A stretch of DNA of 64,000 nucleotides from Sciurus carolinensis. Lineage: Eukaryota; Chordata; Mammalia; Rodentia; Sciuridae. Shown piece by piece: positions 49,241 to 64,000 of the stretch. Numbering within the stretch: position 1 is the stretch's first letter; every line of letters begins with the position of its first letter. The DNA is taken from positions 47,705,056 through 47,769,055 of the forward strand of contig NC_062219.1 of NCBI RefSeq assembly GCF_902686445.1, in the 5' to 3' direction. The notes beneath the pieces are model-generated. The model did no database searches and was not told where the DNA came from. It saw only the letters and a program-made list of their open reading frames with translations. A program made the position numbers and the translations under genes.

Positions 49241-49494
49241 TTCAATTCTAGGCCAAAATTGGTCTTTCTAAAGATTCTTTTATCTTATAAACTAAGAGGT
49301 GTGGTAAGCTTATGGTCATTGAATTAAGTTCGCTGAGAGCATACTGTCTTGTAAATGATATTGACATACTCAAAGATAATCTCTAGCATACTCCTGAGAA
49401 TCTTTGAGCTTCCGTTTCTATTTTTGAACATAAAATACCCACAGGATACCTCTGACTTCTTTAGTTCCGATCTGTCGTCTCCATTACCTAAAGC

Positions 49495-49680
49495 AGGGAA
49501 TCACAAAGGTGGTCTCAAGACTAGCAGCATTAACACCATCTGGATTTATTGGAAATGCAAACACAAATTTTTAGACTCCAATTTCTGCCTAAAGAAACTC
49601 TGGGGTTGGGGCCTCTCAACCAAATTTAATGATGCTGTAGGTGATTCTGATATGCTAACATTTGGGAACTATTGCCCTAA
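49495..49680 (+). repeat. MER5A-like hAT DNA transposon remnant
   Basis: Layout ggtggtctcaagactagcag, ggaaatgcaaacacaaattt, agaaactctggggttggg, gtaggtgattctgatatgc, tttgggaactattgcc matches MER5A order. Confidence 0.72.
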
Positions 49681-49796
49681 ACTCAAGCTACTTCTGCTTT
49701 ACCTCCGGTTGACTCAGTTTCCTGAATTTTGCTTTCATTACAAACGAACCAAAACATTTATCTCTACTATTACTCACAAATGATAAGACATTAGGG

Positions 49797-49872
49797 CCTG
49801 CGGATGTAGTTCAGTGGTTGAGTGTGCTTTGCATATGCAAGGCCCTGGGTTAGATCCCTAGCACCACAAAAA
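49797..49872 (+). repeat. ID SINE, diverged
   Basis: ggatgtagttcagtggttga (A box region) and caaggccctgggttagatcc (B box region), followed by ctagcaccacaaaaag. Confidence 0.85.
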
Positions 49873-50717
49873 GTAAGGGTCTAGTTCTATGTCAAGTAGG
49901 TATCACTGTAGTCATAATCTTTTTAAAAAAATTGCTAGATATGTCAGGAACTTTGATGTATGCTCACTTTTTATAATTCCATAGTTTCTATGTCACTGCT
50001 CAGTAAATAGAAATGTATTACCCAAGATGTAAGTAACAGGCTCAGGTAAGGGTTCTCATTTCAAGCTAAGACACCTTGCACTGCTGTAGCAACCTGTAAC
50101 AACATCTTCCATAAAAACATCTAAAATTCTATAGATAGCTTTGCCTTGGTTGTATTATTCCTAATACATTCATGAGTGGATTTAAAAGGAATATATCTGT
50201 GTAAAGATAATTGAGTCTCTAGATCCTTTCAGATTATAACTGTTTCCTATCTTTAAAATGTAATTGTTGATATTTGCTGCCTGAATTTAATTGAACAGAA
50301 TGAACCAAAGCAGTTCAAATATTTTAATTCTTACAGAATTTGCTGAGATGTAAAGAATTAGTATCATTAAGAAATGTAGATGATATATATTTATTGGAGT
50401 TTAGTCAATAATTACTTATAACAGGCACTTAGTATTTAATTCTCATTCTCTTCACCAAACTCCATTTTCACTTATGACAATACATTCAGAGTTGTGTTAA
50501 GGCTCTAAAACAGGTGCATGGTAGCTTCAGTGCTGTTGTAGTCAACCTTTTATGTAATGACTAAACTTGAGTTTACCCTTCAGGCAGTTTTGGTGAATCT
50601 TCCAATTTTATGAGCACTCAGGGGAAACATACTAATTTCAAGATGAGCATTGTACTCAAATTTGAGGTAAGAGTAGTCCTGTGTATGACCTGTGGCTCCC
50701 AGAAATAGTGCTTATAT

Positions 50718-50900
50718 TGGAGAGAACATTCAACCTTTGATTTTTTTTTGGATTGGCTTATTTCATTTAGTATGATGATCTCCAGTTCCATCCATTTACT
50801 GGCAAATGCCATTAATTTCATTCTTCTTTATGTCTGAGAAATATGTCAAAATACACTGTACTGTCATGTATATCTAAAAAGAACAAGTAAAAAAATACTT
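50718..50900 (+). mobile_element. Short L1 end with inverted 5' part
   Basis: Reversed ORF2-end sequence (50718-50838) is joined to the L1 terminal 3'UTR in + orientation (about 50843-50890; gtactgtcatgtatatctaa) with a short A-tail. The junction polarity fits twin priming. Confidence 0.65.
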
Positions 50901-51273
50901 GACAAGAACAACTTAGAGGAGGAAAAAAAGGGAAAAAACAACAAAAAAGTGTTTATAATATGGAATCATATTCCAGTACTGTTTTTCCTGAATTGTTTTC
51001 TCAGGATTTTTTTTTATTTATTTGTATTTAGGTTTTCTTTACTAAATTATAAGCTTTATGAGGGCAGAGACTGTCTAGTGTCTTTTTCATCTTTCTCATG
51101 TTTCTTAGCATGACAGGCATTTAATTGAAATATGATTTGAGATAGTGGCTGTGTCCAAGTCCTGATCTAATATTGGTGAACTGAATGTGTAATCCATCAT
51201 ATGCAGAAATTTTCAGGTAGATGCACTTGGTTTGAAGTTCACATTCTCTGTCCCTCACTGTGAATATAACTTT

Positions 51274-51298
51274 GTGTGTGTGTGTGTGTGTGTGTGTA
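51274..51298. repeat. (GT)n microsatellite
   Basis: About twelve GT units. Confidence 0.9.
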
Positions 51299-51301
51299 TA
51301 C

Positions 51302-51396
51302 TTTATTTTTATTAAAATATTTTTTATTTTTACAGAATGCATTTTGATTCATTGTACACAAATGGGGTAAAACTTTTCATTTCTATGGTTGTATAA
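51302..51396 (-). mobile_element. L1 3'-end stub, - strand
   Basis: Same terminal sequence as at 6002-6095 (gcattttgattcattgtaca, caaatggggtaaaac), truncated after about 95 bases. Confidence 0.8.
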
Positions 51397-51725
51397 CTTG
51401 AGTAAGCAAGTCTGCTAAAAATTAGATATTAAAAGCATAGATAATTTTAAAAGTATTTTTATAAGGTCTTTAATGTGATATATGGAAGAATGTGACAAGC
51501 ACATTAGTTCCAGCAATGACCATTTTTCCTCTAATCAACCTGAAATACCATATGTCTAGATAACTAACATAGTAGACAAGTATTATTACTATGTCCCAAG
51601 GTTTCATGTCAGTTCGTATTCTGATTGGTCCAGTTCAGTTCTTCAGTAAGCTTTCACTTATTGGTTCATTCTACATGGATGTTGTTTCTGAACTTATATA
51701 AACTTACAACTTCATAATAGAATTT

Positions 51726-52244
<519 letters not shown>

Positions 52245-52384
52245 AACTTCATAATAGAATTTGACATTGATTTTGTGCCACCTGCAAAGTAGTCTTTTAA
52301 TGTATGTAAGTTTTAGCAAAATACATAAATAAATAATAAAAACCACGAAGTGTGATAAATACTTCATAGATAATTTCATTTCAT

Positions 52385-52525
52385 CTTCACGATAGTCCTT
52401 TAAATTTTATTATAATCATTTTATATATGAGGGTATTTTGGCTCTGAGAGTTGAAGTGACTAACACAAACCCAACCAACTAGTAATTAGCAGAACTGGGA
52501 CTTGCAGTCTGATCTGTGTCCAAAG
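52385..52525 (+). repeat. MIR-like fragment
   Basis: Layout catcttcacgatagtccttt, ataatcattttatatatgag, gttgaagtgactaacac, actagtaattagcagaact. Confidence 0.5.
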
Positions 52526-54174
52526 TGTATCTTTAGCTAGCCAATAAGTACCCCGATTTATGCTGAAAAGTCATGCTTTTCAGTGCACTTATGGCCTGTA
52601 ATTGCCACAAATATTTTCTTTACAGCAGCTTAAACTTTAACATCAAAGACAAACTAGAATCAAATTATCATCTTAAATTAAAGACCACTTCCTCCCTCTA
52701 GTGACAAGGAATAGGAACACCATGTAAAAACAGATTCTCAACAATGTGTACTCACTACCCTTTAGTTACAGGAGCAATTTTGGTTACAACAAAGACTGGA
52801 GGGGGAGCATTTATTAGAGGTATTATAGATGCTGGACATCAGGATAGTTCCATATATAAAATAATTAGCTAGAACTAAACAGTCATGTAGATGAAAAACT
52901 ATTATTTAAGCCTAAGAACCTAGCACTATTTCTCTTATATAAACAAAACTTTAGTTTTAATATATACTTCATTTAAAAAGTAATTTTGTATTTCATTTAC
53001 TCTATAACTATTGGTTGTAAAATACACATCATTACTTAATATGAAAAAGTTGCCGAACTCACACAGACATTTAGATTTAAAAATGTTTTAAAATCATGCA
53101 TGGGTATACATCAAAAATGAATTGACTGAAAAAATTTTTTTCATATAATTATTTTTCATATAATTATTTTTTCCATTTAGAATAAATTTAGGCAATTTTT
53201 GACTCAAAATTCTTGGTGTCCATGTTTTTTCAAACGACTGTCTTCAGCACTTTGAAAAATTTTGGTGATTACATTTTTTAGAATATCCCATCACTTATAA
53301 AAGTGCTCCTCTGAGTTTTTTTTTTTTTTTTTCTGAAGTCACTAGTATTCATTCTGAAAATTTTTATGCTGGTGCTCTCTTGATCTTACCAGAAGATATT
53401 AACAGAAGAACCAGTAAGACTCATTTTTCTTCAAATGACTTTTTAAGAGTTTGCTGATTAACATGTCAAGAGCCTCCAATTGTCCATGCCAGCAAAACTA
53501 ACGACCAATCTCACACATACTCAGACAGTGGCAAGTACACCTTGACTGCTGTTGTGCTGACAGTAGCTGTACAATGCCATTGGTTATATTATGGATAGTC
53601 ATTTCAAAGATGTCAATATATTTAAAAAGGTGTATTTTACAATTCAAGAAATGTGTACTATGTAAATTGAGAAAATTTTGTACTTTCTTTCCAGAACTTT
53701 ATCATACAGCTGTTCACCATTTCAGAAAATTTCACTACCCAAAGCATTGCTGCTTATGTCTCTAGCTCAATTCACCTGTATAACACCTGTATCAGGTTGC
53801 TTCAGTAACTTTATATACTGGTGACTCCATAGGTATAACCATCTAAGTACTTTATCATGTCTTAAAGGATATTCATGCCAAAGCATTTACATATTGAAAT
53901 AGATATTTTAAAAATTATTTTTTTTCATTTCTCCTTTAAATTACAATTAAGATCTTACATTAATTTTTTAAAGTTATGTCGGATGGTATACTATTTAAAT
54001 TTCAGAAAGGAAAAGGAAGTTATAAAATATTTGGCATAAAAAAGAATGTTAAATCCTATGAGATGAAAACTATTAAGGCACTGAAACAGAGGATAACAAA
54101 TTCTCTTTCCTCTTTTTAGAAACCGGGCACTTCCCCAATAATTGTCACTTTTTATGGATATAGGAAGTGAGGAT
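52526..54174. other. Non-coding, AT-rich
   Basis: No repeats beyond T-runs and a short tandem duplication (catataattatttttcatat near 53152). No gene recognised. Confidence 0.55.
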
Positions 54175-54525
54175 GCTACAGACTGAATGTTTGTGTTCTC
54201 CCCCAAATTCACACTGAAACTGAATCCCCAATATGAGGATACTTGTAGGTGGGGTCCTTGAGAGGAAATTAATGCCCTTAGAAAAGAAGCCCCAGGTTAG
54301 GACCCTAGCAGGATTAGTCCCATTATAAAAGAGGCCTCAGATCCCTCACCCCTGCCGTGTCAGGACACAACAAAAAGACTGCCATCTGTAAGCCAGGAAG
54401 TAGGTCCTCTGCTGGCACCTTGACCTTAGACTTCCCAGTCTCTAAACAGTGATAAATACATTTCTGTTGTTTACAGTCACCAAGTCTACGGTGCTTTATT
54501 ATAAGAGCCTGAACTAGTAATACAG
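54175..54525 (+). mobile_element. MaLR LTR (MLT1-type solo LTR)
   Basis: Layout gactgaatgtttgtgttctc, aaactgaatccccaatatga, ggtggggtccttgagagg, ccattataaaagaggcc (TATA region), tgctggcaccttgacctta, gacttcccagtctctaaac, cagtgataaatacatttctg. Confidence 0.82.
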
Positions 54526-54639
54526 GGGGAATAGGAAGATAAGAAGATTTAACATTAAATAGGAATGGTTACATGGTCTTATTTTTTATAAAGTTCCTTC
54601 TCAAGTTTTACGTTGTGTAGGTTTACAGAATAGCTTAAT

Positions 54640-54855
54640 TAATGAGAATGCAGGCTCCTAAATCAGATTATCCTGTTTCAGACTGACTCCACTATTTGCT
54701 GTATGATTTTAATTAAATCAGTTTATCTTTACTTCAGTTCCTTCTGAAGCAAAGTGGAGGTCATAATATTATCACCTCACAGGGTCACTGTGAGAATTAA
54801 ATGAAGCAAGTTGTAAAAGCATCTGCTATACAGAAAGCATTAAATAAGTGTATGT
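54640..54855 (+). repeat. MIR SINE, fairly complete
   Basis: Layout gaatgcaggctcctaaatca, actccactatttgctgtatg, agcaaagtggaggtcataat, cagggtcactgtgagaatta, agaaagcattaaataagtg. Confidence 0.75.
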
Positions 54856-55198
54856 TATAATGAATGTATATAATCAGAAACTACACTGCTCTGAAAAAGA
54901 AACTTGCTGTTTAAAAGAGGAATGGTGCATATTTCATAAATTTCCAATATTTACTATATTCTCTAGTAAAGTCATTCCCATTTGATTCTATTTATGTTGG
55001 AATTCTGTTAAATCACTTATCTCCTGGCAAATGAAAATTACTTCATAGATGTTCATGGCATTTTCTATGGCTACTTTTTCTATAGAATCATAACTTACTG
55101 GTATGTCTTTTTCTGTGGAGTTGGTTTTATTGCCAATTGCCAACAGGACAAGGCTCTATTATAATAATAATGTATAATAATGTCTGATATTCTTTTAT

Positions 55199-55405
55199 TC
55201 TTTTTAATTTTGGGGACCAGGGCCTGAACCTAACGGTGTTTAACTACTTAGCCACCTATCTAGCCCATTTTATTTAGAGACAGAGTGTCACTAAGTTGCT
55301 TAGGACTTCACTAAGTTGCTGAGGCTGGTTTTGAACTTGCAGTCCTCCTGCCTCAGTCTCCCAAGCTGCTAGAATTACAGGCATGTGCCACCACACCCAC
55401 CTAAT
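55199..55405 (-). repeat. ID/B1 composite SINE
   Basis: Reversed ID part (ccagggcctgaacctaacgg), linker (tttagagacagagtgtcac), reversed B1 (gcagtcctcctgcctcagtc, attacaggcatgtgccacca). It contains a short internal tandem repeat (cactaagttgct, twice). Confidence 0.87.
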
Positions 55406-55764
55406 GTCCAATAATCTAATGTGCTAGAAATTTTAAATTATGACTCATAGCTACAATATATATCTACCAAATTCAAAATAAAACACCAGCAGTCATATTA
55501 TTCATTTTGGTAAAAGCTTTTAAAATTTTCATCTAAATATAAATTTTTACTTAAGTTATCAGGTTTTATTAAAACATTCTACGAGAGAATGACTTTCATG
55601 AAACAACCAAGAAAGTTAAAAAGTGAATTATAGATAGGTACTAAATTAGATGACAGAGGTCATAAGAACTATAGAAATTTTGAGGACTATCAGAATCCTT
55701 ATTTATGAAATTCAATGCATTTAAAATGCTTACTACAATCTTCATGGATTGAGATTTTTGATTT

Positions 55765-55962
55765 TTTGGTACTGGGATTGAGTTCTGTGGTGCTTTACCA
55801 CTGAGCCACATCCCCAGCTATTTTAAATTTTAATTTTGAGACAGGGTCTAGCTAAATTGCTGAGGGCCACATTAAGTGCTGAGGTTGGGGAACTTGAAAT
55901 TCTCCTGCCTCCGCCTTCTGAGTCTCTGGATTATAGGCATGCCTCATCGTGCCTGGCTCTTG
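55765..55962 (-). repeat. ID/B1 composite SINE
   Basis: Reversed ID part (gtactgggattgagttctg, ccactgagccacatcccc), linker with gagacagggtctagctaaat, reversed B1 (ctcctgcctccgccttctg, attataggcatgcctcatcg). Confidence 0.87.
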
Positions 55963-57914
55963 AACTGAAGAGCCTGGCTGTTAGGAGTAGAGGATGATTC
56001 AGGTGACAGGAGTAATCAAAGCTGAAGAGAGTGATGCTTCCAGTAGAAGACAAATCTTTTTTTTTTTTTTTTTTTAACTGGTACACATAAAAAGGAAAAA
56101 GTTTGAATTTTATAAAGTTCTATAATAGCAAGCTCCTTCCCCTCACTGCCCCCCTACCATGCAAAGCAAAGTAAATTTCTTTCAGCCTTTGCTACTTTTT
56201 TGTATCTTAGCTCAGAATATAATGAGAGTTACTCCTTCAACAGTGCAAAGATTCTTTAGGAGAAGAAACAAAGCAGAGCAGTGTCAAAGAATAATTCAAT
56301 TATAGAGCATTGTTTACTTGTTTACAGAGATCATAAAGCAATAGATGGGTTTTTTTCCCCACTAAAGCAAAAATGAGGATTTATTAAGAGAGAGAGGAAT
56401 GCAGGGAGAGAAAAATAATTGCTATCTGTTGAGTGAATCTTGTTTGCACTTTTTAAAGTAGGGTAACTTATTTGCTGGCAGGCAGCAAAGGGGTCACTGT
56501 CCTTGAGTAGGGTGACTAGGGATAAAACAAAAACAAAAAACTGTGTGACAAGCTGTTTGTCTGTATTGTCTGCCCTCTTTCACTACTTCATTCTTAGTTG
56601 AATGAGGTCTACACTATTCCCTCACTAGAAGTCTTAGAATACATGTTTTTCTTTAAATCCTTTTTCTCTAAATTCTGAGTCCTTATTTGATTATGATCAT
56701 ACTCTGGGTTGCTCAAGATGGTTGCAAAGAGCTGTAATTGTTTGTGTAATATGAATTTACAATGTTAACATAAATGTGCAAAATATGTTTCCCTTTGGTC
56801 TTACCTTTTCTAAGAATGGTGGAACTTCAGATTACGTAGAGGGAGGAGGGAGCGGGGGTATGAAAAATGGTGGAATGGGACAGACCCTATATACATGTAT
56901 GATTACATGAATGGTATGAATGTACATCGTGCACAACCATAGAAATGAAAAGATGTACCCCATTTGTGTACAATGAATCAAAATGCAGTCTGTAAAAATA
57001 AAAAAAAAATAAAAAAAAGATTAACACCAGTGTTCTCACATTCCAACAAACTAATAGACAGTAGTGGTACCAAATGAATTTTCTGAGTTCACTTGGATAG
57101 TAATAACTAATTTTTCTTACTTTTTAAGTAAATATTTTTAAGACACAGTAGATCAGGAGCAGGAGCCTGCAAATAGCTGACAGTTGCTTCTGTCCTGCAG
57201 TTACAACCAGAGCCAATTTGGGCAAATATATTTGGGCTTCATGCCCACAAGCATTATGAAGCAGAAACTACTTTGAGATTATAACCTGAAGAAAATCATA
57301 ATATGCATCATTTTAGAAGTCAAAATCCACTAAGATCGTATTTCTAATTTGTGCATGTTGTGTGTATGGTCACCTCTTAAGTGAGGGAAAAAAAATACTT
57401 TGCTACTCCTATTAAAAGTGAAGAGGAAATATTGTTCATTTGTTTCACTGACATCAGCCAAAGTTTAAAACCAAAAAATCTGTATGGAAGTGAAATAATC
57501 CTTTATGATATCTTGTTAGGATGAAAGAAGTTTCCTTTTCAACTGCTTCTAATTTAAAAAATCACAACCTAGCAACATTTCACTTTTCTTTAAAAATCAA
57601 AACCTGCTCATTTCAATTCTTTATTAATAGCCACGAATTTGTTCCTTAAAGGTAGGCCTGTGAGTTGGTGAATTCCCTCTCCTATTCACGCCCTGAGTCT
57701 GAATACACAATGACTAATCCTTCTTACTTTTAAATGAATATTTTAAGATAGGTACCTTAGAGATTCATTCAGAGACCTAGAAGTCCATATCAACACGGTT
57801 CGTACATGCTTGAGTTTTTTGCATTCATTTACGTACGTCAAATTTCTTTTCCAGACTGATTAAATTCATAACGTTTTGTAACCAGAAGACAAAGGAATAC
57901 GTTAGATTGATAAG
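55963..57914. other. TSPYL4 upstream region
   Basis: A T-run at 56057-56076, the L1 stub at 56838, then unique AT-rich sequence up to the CpG island. No gene recognised. Confidence 0.55.
56838..57020 (+). mobile_element. L1 3'-end stub, + strand
   Basis: L1 3'UTR from the G-rich tract (gagggaggagggagcggggg) through gaatcaaaatgcagtctgt to an A-rich tail with AATAAA-like units. Its end is the mirror image of 51302-51396. Confidence 0.82.
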
Positions 57915-59317
<1,403 letters not shown>

Positions 59318-61985
59318 CTTCTGCCCTGTGAAAAGCTCCTGCACAAGTTTCCTTCCCATTATCTATTCTTGGCCAGCAGCATGCAGCCTTCTGTCTGCTT
59401 TTTCATTGTACTGAATTAGTTTGTCCTTCAGTTCTAAGTTTTCAACAATTTCAAGATGGTTGCTTACATGCCTATGCTATTCTTCTGGCCCTTCAAGCTG
59501 TTCTGCATTGTATGAACATGTTACAAGCGCATGGCCTTCTACTGCTTCTATGCCACGCTCATGATGTTGTAGATATGTACTGCCTTCTTTGCATGGCTTG
59601 GGTCCTGTCTGTGACCATGGTCTTCTCCCAGGTCTTTTAGTGGTTCTCTATCACAAGGAAGCTTGACACTTCTTTACAAATAACTAGCCACACTTTATGC
59701 TTGTGCTCCTAATATCCATGTACTATGTGTTTTTGAGTTTCGCCACTGCAAGATAAAACTGAAATCTCAGCCCAGCCATCAACCCAAACTGGACATTCCA
59801 GGCTACCACTTACTGGATCCCAGCTGCTTTCCTGGGCCTTTGCTATCTAACCTGCTGGTTATCTGGTAGAACAAACAGGTGGCTGGTGGGTAACTGCTCC
59901 ACACAAATGAAGTAACCTAAGAGGAACGGTCTTGTACTTTTGGTTATTGTGTATCGCAATCAGCTACTGGTGAGTATGAAGACCTGTGCCCACCAACAGT
60001 ACTTGCTCTCTGCTGGTGGAGCTCTGCACAGGCCACCACTGCCTCATCATGAACTATCTATGGACCTAAGCTCCTAAGCAACACATAGCAACCCCCATAC
60101 TCACCACTATTACCCATAAACCCAATTAGTTGTCAGGCAAGTTGAGTAGTGATGTGGGAGTGCCTTAAGCAAGGTGGAATGGTTCTTTTTAGTAGCCTTT
60201 CTTGGCCCTAGCCAATAAACCACCATTAATGCAGGTGCCTTTGTTTGGCTACCCCACTTTCCCTTCCACACCTCCTCTGGACATGATGAAGTTGCCAGGG
60301 TAGGGCACTGAGGAAGAGATTTTTCTGGAATGTGGGTCTTGTTATGCCTCTCACTCTTCCCCCATCTCTCCTTTTCTCCTCCCTCCCTCTCTGAAGCAGT
60401 TACCACTCAGAGACCGAAACCAAACTGGCAGAGTAGGCTTTTTGGTTGTGTCCAGAAAGAGAAAGATTTGTAAAATAGACTTCAGATCTCTGCCCTTATT
60501 TCTTGATCTCACTTTTGGCAAGGTCTCAAAGTCATAGTGTTCTCTGTGAGGCTCACTGACATCCCCACCCTTTTCCTCCTATCTATTCTACCAAATTCTG
60601 TGTGTTTCTTGAGCTGTAGTTTGAGAAGTGGAAGGAGAGAAAAGGGCCTTAGTGATGGGCTGAAGGCAGACAGTGCAGGTCGTGTGCCAAGCAACTAGAA
60701 TTTGCTTTACTTCACTTTTCTAAAGATGACAGTTCTCCTTTGGGCCTTGAACTGTTTAAGAAGTGATTTGAAAATAGCATTTTGTGGGTCACCTGCCTCT
60801 ACACCAATTTGTTACTGCACTTGTATACCATAGGATCTATTGCACTGCCTAGTCCTCTTGGTCCTCACTTCTTAGTGTCAGCACTTCCTTCCCTGCTCTC
60901 CTTCCAAATGAGGGAGTAGGCTGTAGTCTACATTGTGGGAGATCCCAAGCTTTCTCTGGGGATAAGGAGCTGGGTGGAGTCTGCATTTCCAGGACAAGTT
61001 CCAGCACAGTGATGCTGTAGGGCTGTCTCAGTTGTGAGGGTGTACAGTAGTGGTGAACACCATTGGCCCTCACCCTTTTCCTTTGTTTTGAAGTCCTTCC
61101 CTAAGCTCCCTGAGGGCTAAGGCAGTCTGACATGATCAGTGGAGAGGGTGCTGTAGGCTGGGAATTTAATTAAAGGCCCAGAAGCAGACGCCTGCTGTGA
61201 AGTGAACTTCTCAAGGCCTACAGTAAAGATCCCTGCAGGATCAGGGGTAGAAGGCGAGGCCTGAGACAGTTCCTAGGGTAGAGGTAAGAGAATCAAAGCA
61301 GCTGGGGTTCAATTAGGATGCTTGGAGAAGGGCTTTCCTCCAATTTTTCCTAACTCCTTAAATTCATGAATAGAGTTTTGTAAACAAAAATACAAATCTG
61401 GGTGTTTTCTCTCTTATTATTTTAGGAGTAATATTTATATATGTGGGAGATTAATGGTATATGTTCTTTATCACACTGTGTTTGAATAACATCTTATTAA
61501 TTCCTTTCTCCATTTCAGCCTATTGGCAAAATTTATGTTTACAGGTCTGCTTCTTGCTTGTAATTGAGAACATGTGCAAAAATATCAAATTTGTGTCCTG
61601 TGCAGTATGAAGACGTCTGAATATTCATTAACAGATTAGCTTGTTATGGTCTCTGTTCTGTATAGTTCTATTCTTAGACATATAATTTGAATAATGTGAT
61701 CTTTGAAGACTCTGAAGATTTTGAAAATTGTCGCTGTCTTGTGAAAATAATCTCAAAAAGAAAAACATAACTGTTGTTGTCTTACTTGATATTTCTTGCC
61801 CTAATAATAAAGTACTTGATATTACCTTCCTAGCCAGTATAACTACTAGCAGAATTGCTGTCAAACTAAGTAAGGATTATTAGTACTTTTGTCTTCTATG
61901 TGCTTGAAAGAAAAGTAAAATGTCACTGCTATATTTCTTGTTGTCACCAAAAAATAAAAATAAATAAAAAGTTTTGTGTTGTCTA
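59318..61985 (+). other. TSPYL4: TSPYL4 3'UTR (inferred)
   Basis: A continuous 2.6-kb stretch without recognisable interspersed repeats follows the stop. That is unusual for this repeat-rich window and fits a long 3'UTR. Candidate polyadenylation signals are AATAAA at 61806-61811, 61953-61958 and 61963-61968. The size agrees with the roughly 4-kb human transcript as I remember it. Confidence 0.55.
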
Positions 61986-64000
61986 GGTTAATAAAAGGTT
62001 GGGAAATCATTAAAAAGTTATCAAGTGGTCACAGGGAAATTATGAAGTGTGTTGCTAACTTCTCACAGGACAATATAGGGTTAGAGGATCTCTTAACTGG
62101 TTTGGGGGTCTACAGAAGGAATAACTGGGGTCTAAAACTGAGAAAGAAGACAGTGTTAAGAAATGGAGCTGGGTTTTTGGAGTTAACCAAAACTGGTAAG
62201 TGAAACCTATATGATGCCCAAGTCTAATTTAATGACTAGTTATAATAAACTAAACAGCAACCACATTAATCTGTAACAAGTGAGTGGCACCAGCCAGTAG
62301 AAGAATGACATTATTGGTAAAGCTAAAGCTGATAGTAAATCAAGGGCAAGAAAAATGACATTTTCTGATTATGTCCAGCATAGGAATGGAAAAGTTGATT
62401 GAACTTGCAAAAGAAACAGCTCTCTAAAATCTTCCAGGCCTAGAAAAATTACACCTCAGCAAGTGGAACTTATAAGATAACTCTATATTTAAGTTTCTAA
62501 CTCAAATCAGAAATTTTGGGCCATGTATGTCAACTTTTTGCTTAAATGACTAAATATACTTGGTTATTACTTTTCACAAACCTTGCAGCATCCACAGCCC
62601 TCCCTATTAGAGAATGCAGAAGAACTTATTCTCTAAACCTTTATGAAATAGTGGTTGGACAGCACACTCTTTATACTGGTAACTCAAGTTGTGATATCTG
62701 CTGTCATATGTTTTTAGATATATTCCAGTCATATTTAGGGTATTCTTTCTGGTGTACCACACACTATATGAAAAGAATTTAAGTACTGCCCACAAAATCC
62801 ACAGTGATTAATTCTTCCAAAACCATCTTGAACTCCTTGAGAATTAGACCAAGGAGGGCATAATTAATGTAAATGTAGTAAACAAGGATGGTGCATAGGG
62901 AATAGTTTTCCACTGAAAACAGCATGTTCAGGGATAAAAACCAATGTAGGTGCTTCCATTACCATCCCAAATTATACTAATTATATTGGGAAAAATTTTC
63001 CTTTCTTCGTAAAACTTTACTGAAGGATAAAAAACTTTTCCAGGGCTGGGGAGATAGCTCAGTCCATACCCAGCACCAAAAAAAAAAAAAAAACCTTCTC
63101 CAATATTCTTTTTACTTTTTATGATGTCACTTCTAGATGATATTTACTGTTCATACTCAATTAGAAATACTGGCACTTTTTATAACAATGAAGGAAAAAT
63201 GTAAAAAGCCTAATACAACAGTCTAATTACAAACGTCCATTAGAGTCATCACTGATCTGTTAAAAAGGTAGAAGGAAACTTAGAAATAAATTCTAATTTT
63301 ATCTTTTTAAAAGATGAAAAAAAAACCAATCAAATTAGGTGATAACTTGTTCAGGATTTTAGATGGATAGTGACAAAACATGCAGAGTTTCTGACTTAAG
63401 ATCTCCCCTCCTACCCCTACCACTTCTCAGTGGCCAAGAAAAGTAGTTAATTTAATTTTTTTGTTGTTGGGGGGGGCTCTCACTTTTCTTATTAATAGAA
63501 GTTCATAAGCATTTAAAGATGTATTCTTTGCCATTTATAGAACAAACATGCATAAGGAAAAATAGCTTTATTTATAAAAATCAGATCTCTATAGCATACA
63601 TGAATTAGCATCTTTCGTTTAGCCCTAAGTTTGATTGTATATGCACACTGTAATATTTCAGTGACATTCTGGGATAACAATTTCAAATACATCACCATAT
63701 ACTTATTGGTAGATATCTAACAAAGCAACTGACTTTGAGGAAGAAAAATCAATAACCTTTTCTTACCCTGAGATAATCATTCCCACAGTGTATTTGAGAT
63801 TTCTCAAACATTTACAAATTTTAACAAAATATTTATCTTTTCACTGCATGTGTTTATGCTAAATTCTCTGGTACAATAATGACCAGTATTGTTTTCTGAT
63901 CCTGTTCATGATAGATAGTGAAGTTATAGCACAAAAAGTTAGGAATTTACTGTAAACATTATCTGGTTCCAAATGTCTTGTAACAAATAGCTGTTAATAT
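61986..64000. other. Downstream flank of TSPYL4
   Basis: AT-rich sequence with only the deleted ID at 63043. In human the 3' end of NT5DC1 lies in convergent orientation beyond TSPYL4. I could not recognise its coding end on the - strand here. Confidence 0.45.
63043..63094 (+). repeat. ID SINE with internal deletion
   Basis: The head gggctggggagatagctcag is joined directly to ccatacccagcaccaaaa, losing most of the body between A and B boxes. Short flanking repeats aaaacttttcc/aaaaccttctcc are visible. Confidence 0.8.

Overview
The window is nuclear DNA from a placental mammal, most likely a squirrel-family rodent (Sciuridae). The evidence is L1 LINEs throughout, tRNA-derived ID SINEs with clear A and B boxes, ID/B1 (7SL) composite SINEs of the type known in squirrels, and old mammal-wide repeats (L2, MIR, MaLR LTRs, MER5-like). 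No prokaryotic genes, CRISPR arrays or operons are present.

Two genes are intact. Both are intronless, lie on the + strand and encode 411-aa NAP-domain proteins: TSPYL1 (44886-46121) and TSPYL4 (58082-59317). As far as I recall, the two are neighbours in the same orientation in human (6q22.1), so this looks like the orthologous cluster. Each has a CpG-rich promoter and a long 3'UTR (to about 47.66 kb and 61.98 kb). The two promoters share short motifs at nearly identical distances from the ATG, which points to DNA-level duplication of one ancestral retrogene together with its promoter. By human synteny, DSE would start divergently from these promoters and run leftward on the - strand, and NT5DC1 would lie beyond the right edge. 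I could not identify an exon of either.

Layout: 0-3.6 kb is mostly unique DNA. 3.9-4.6 kb holds an ERV-type LTR in - orientation. 6.0-10.0 kb is a three-level nest: a 5'-inverted L1, a second L1 inside it, and a retrocopy of an unrecognised GC-rich transcript inside that, each level with a matching target-site duplication. 10-18 kb holds ancient repeats, a 3'UTR retrocopy inside an older repeat, a second inverted L1 and a MaLR LTR. 18.4-21.5 kb is a - strand L1 with 5'UTR, ORF1 and endonuclease but a large internal ORF2 deletion. 21.5-31 kb is old repeats and unique DNA; 31.3-32.9 kb another - strand L1. 33-40 kb is unique DNA with SINEs. 40.96-42.8 kb is a UFM1 processed pseudogene. 43.4-44.2 kb is L1 plus a SINE. 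44.7-47.7 kb is TSPYL1. 47.7-57.9 kb is intergenic, with an RPL26 processed pseudogene at 51.73-52.24 kb. 57.9-62 kb is TSPYL4, followed by unique DNA with one deleted ID SINE.

Functionally the window is a small retrogene-family locus in LINE-rich DNA. Everything apart from the two TSPYL genes appears to be non-coding or decayed. Nothing here is clearly a new biological system. The most unusual items are the paired promoters, the nested insertion and the unidentified retrocopied transcript.
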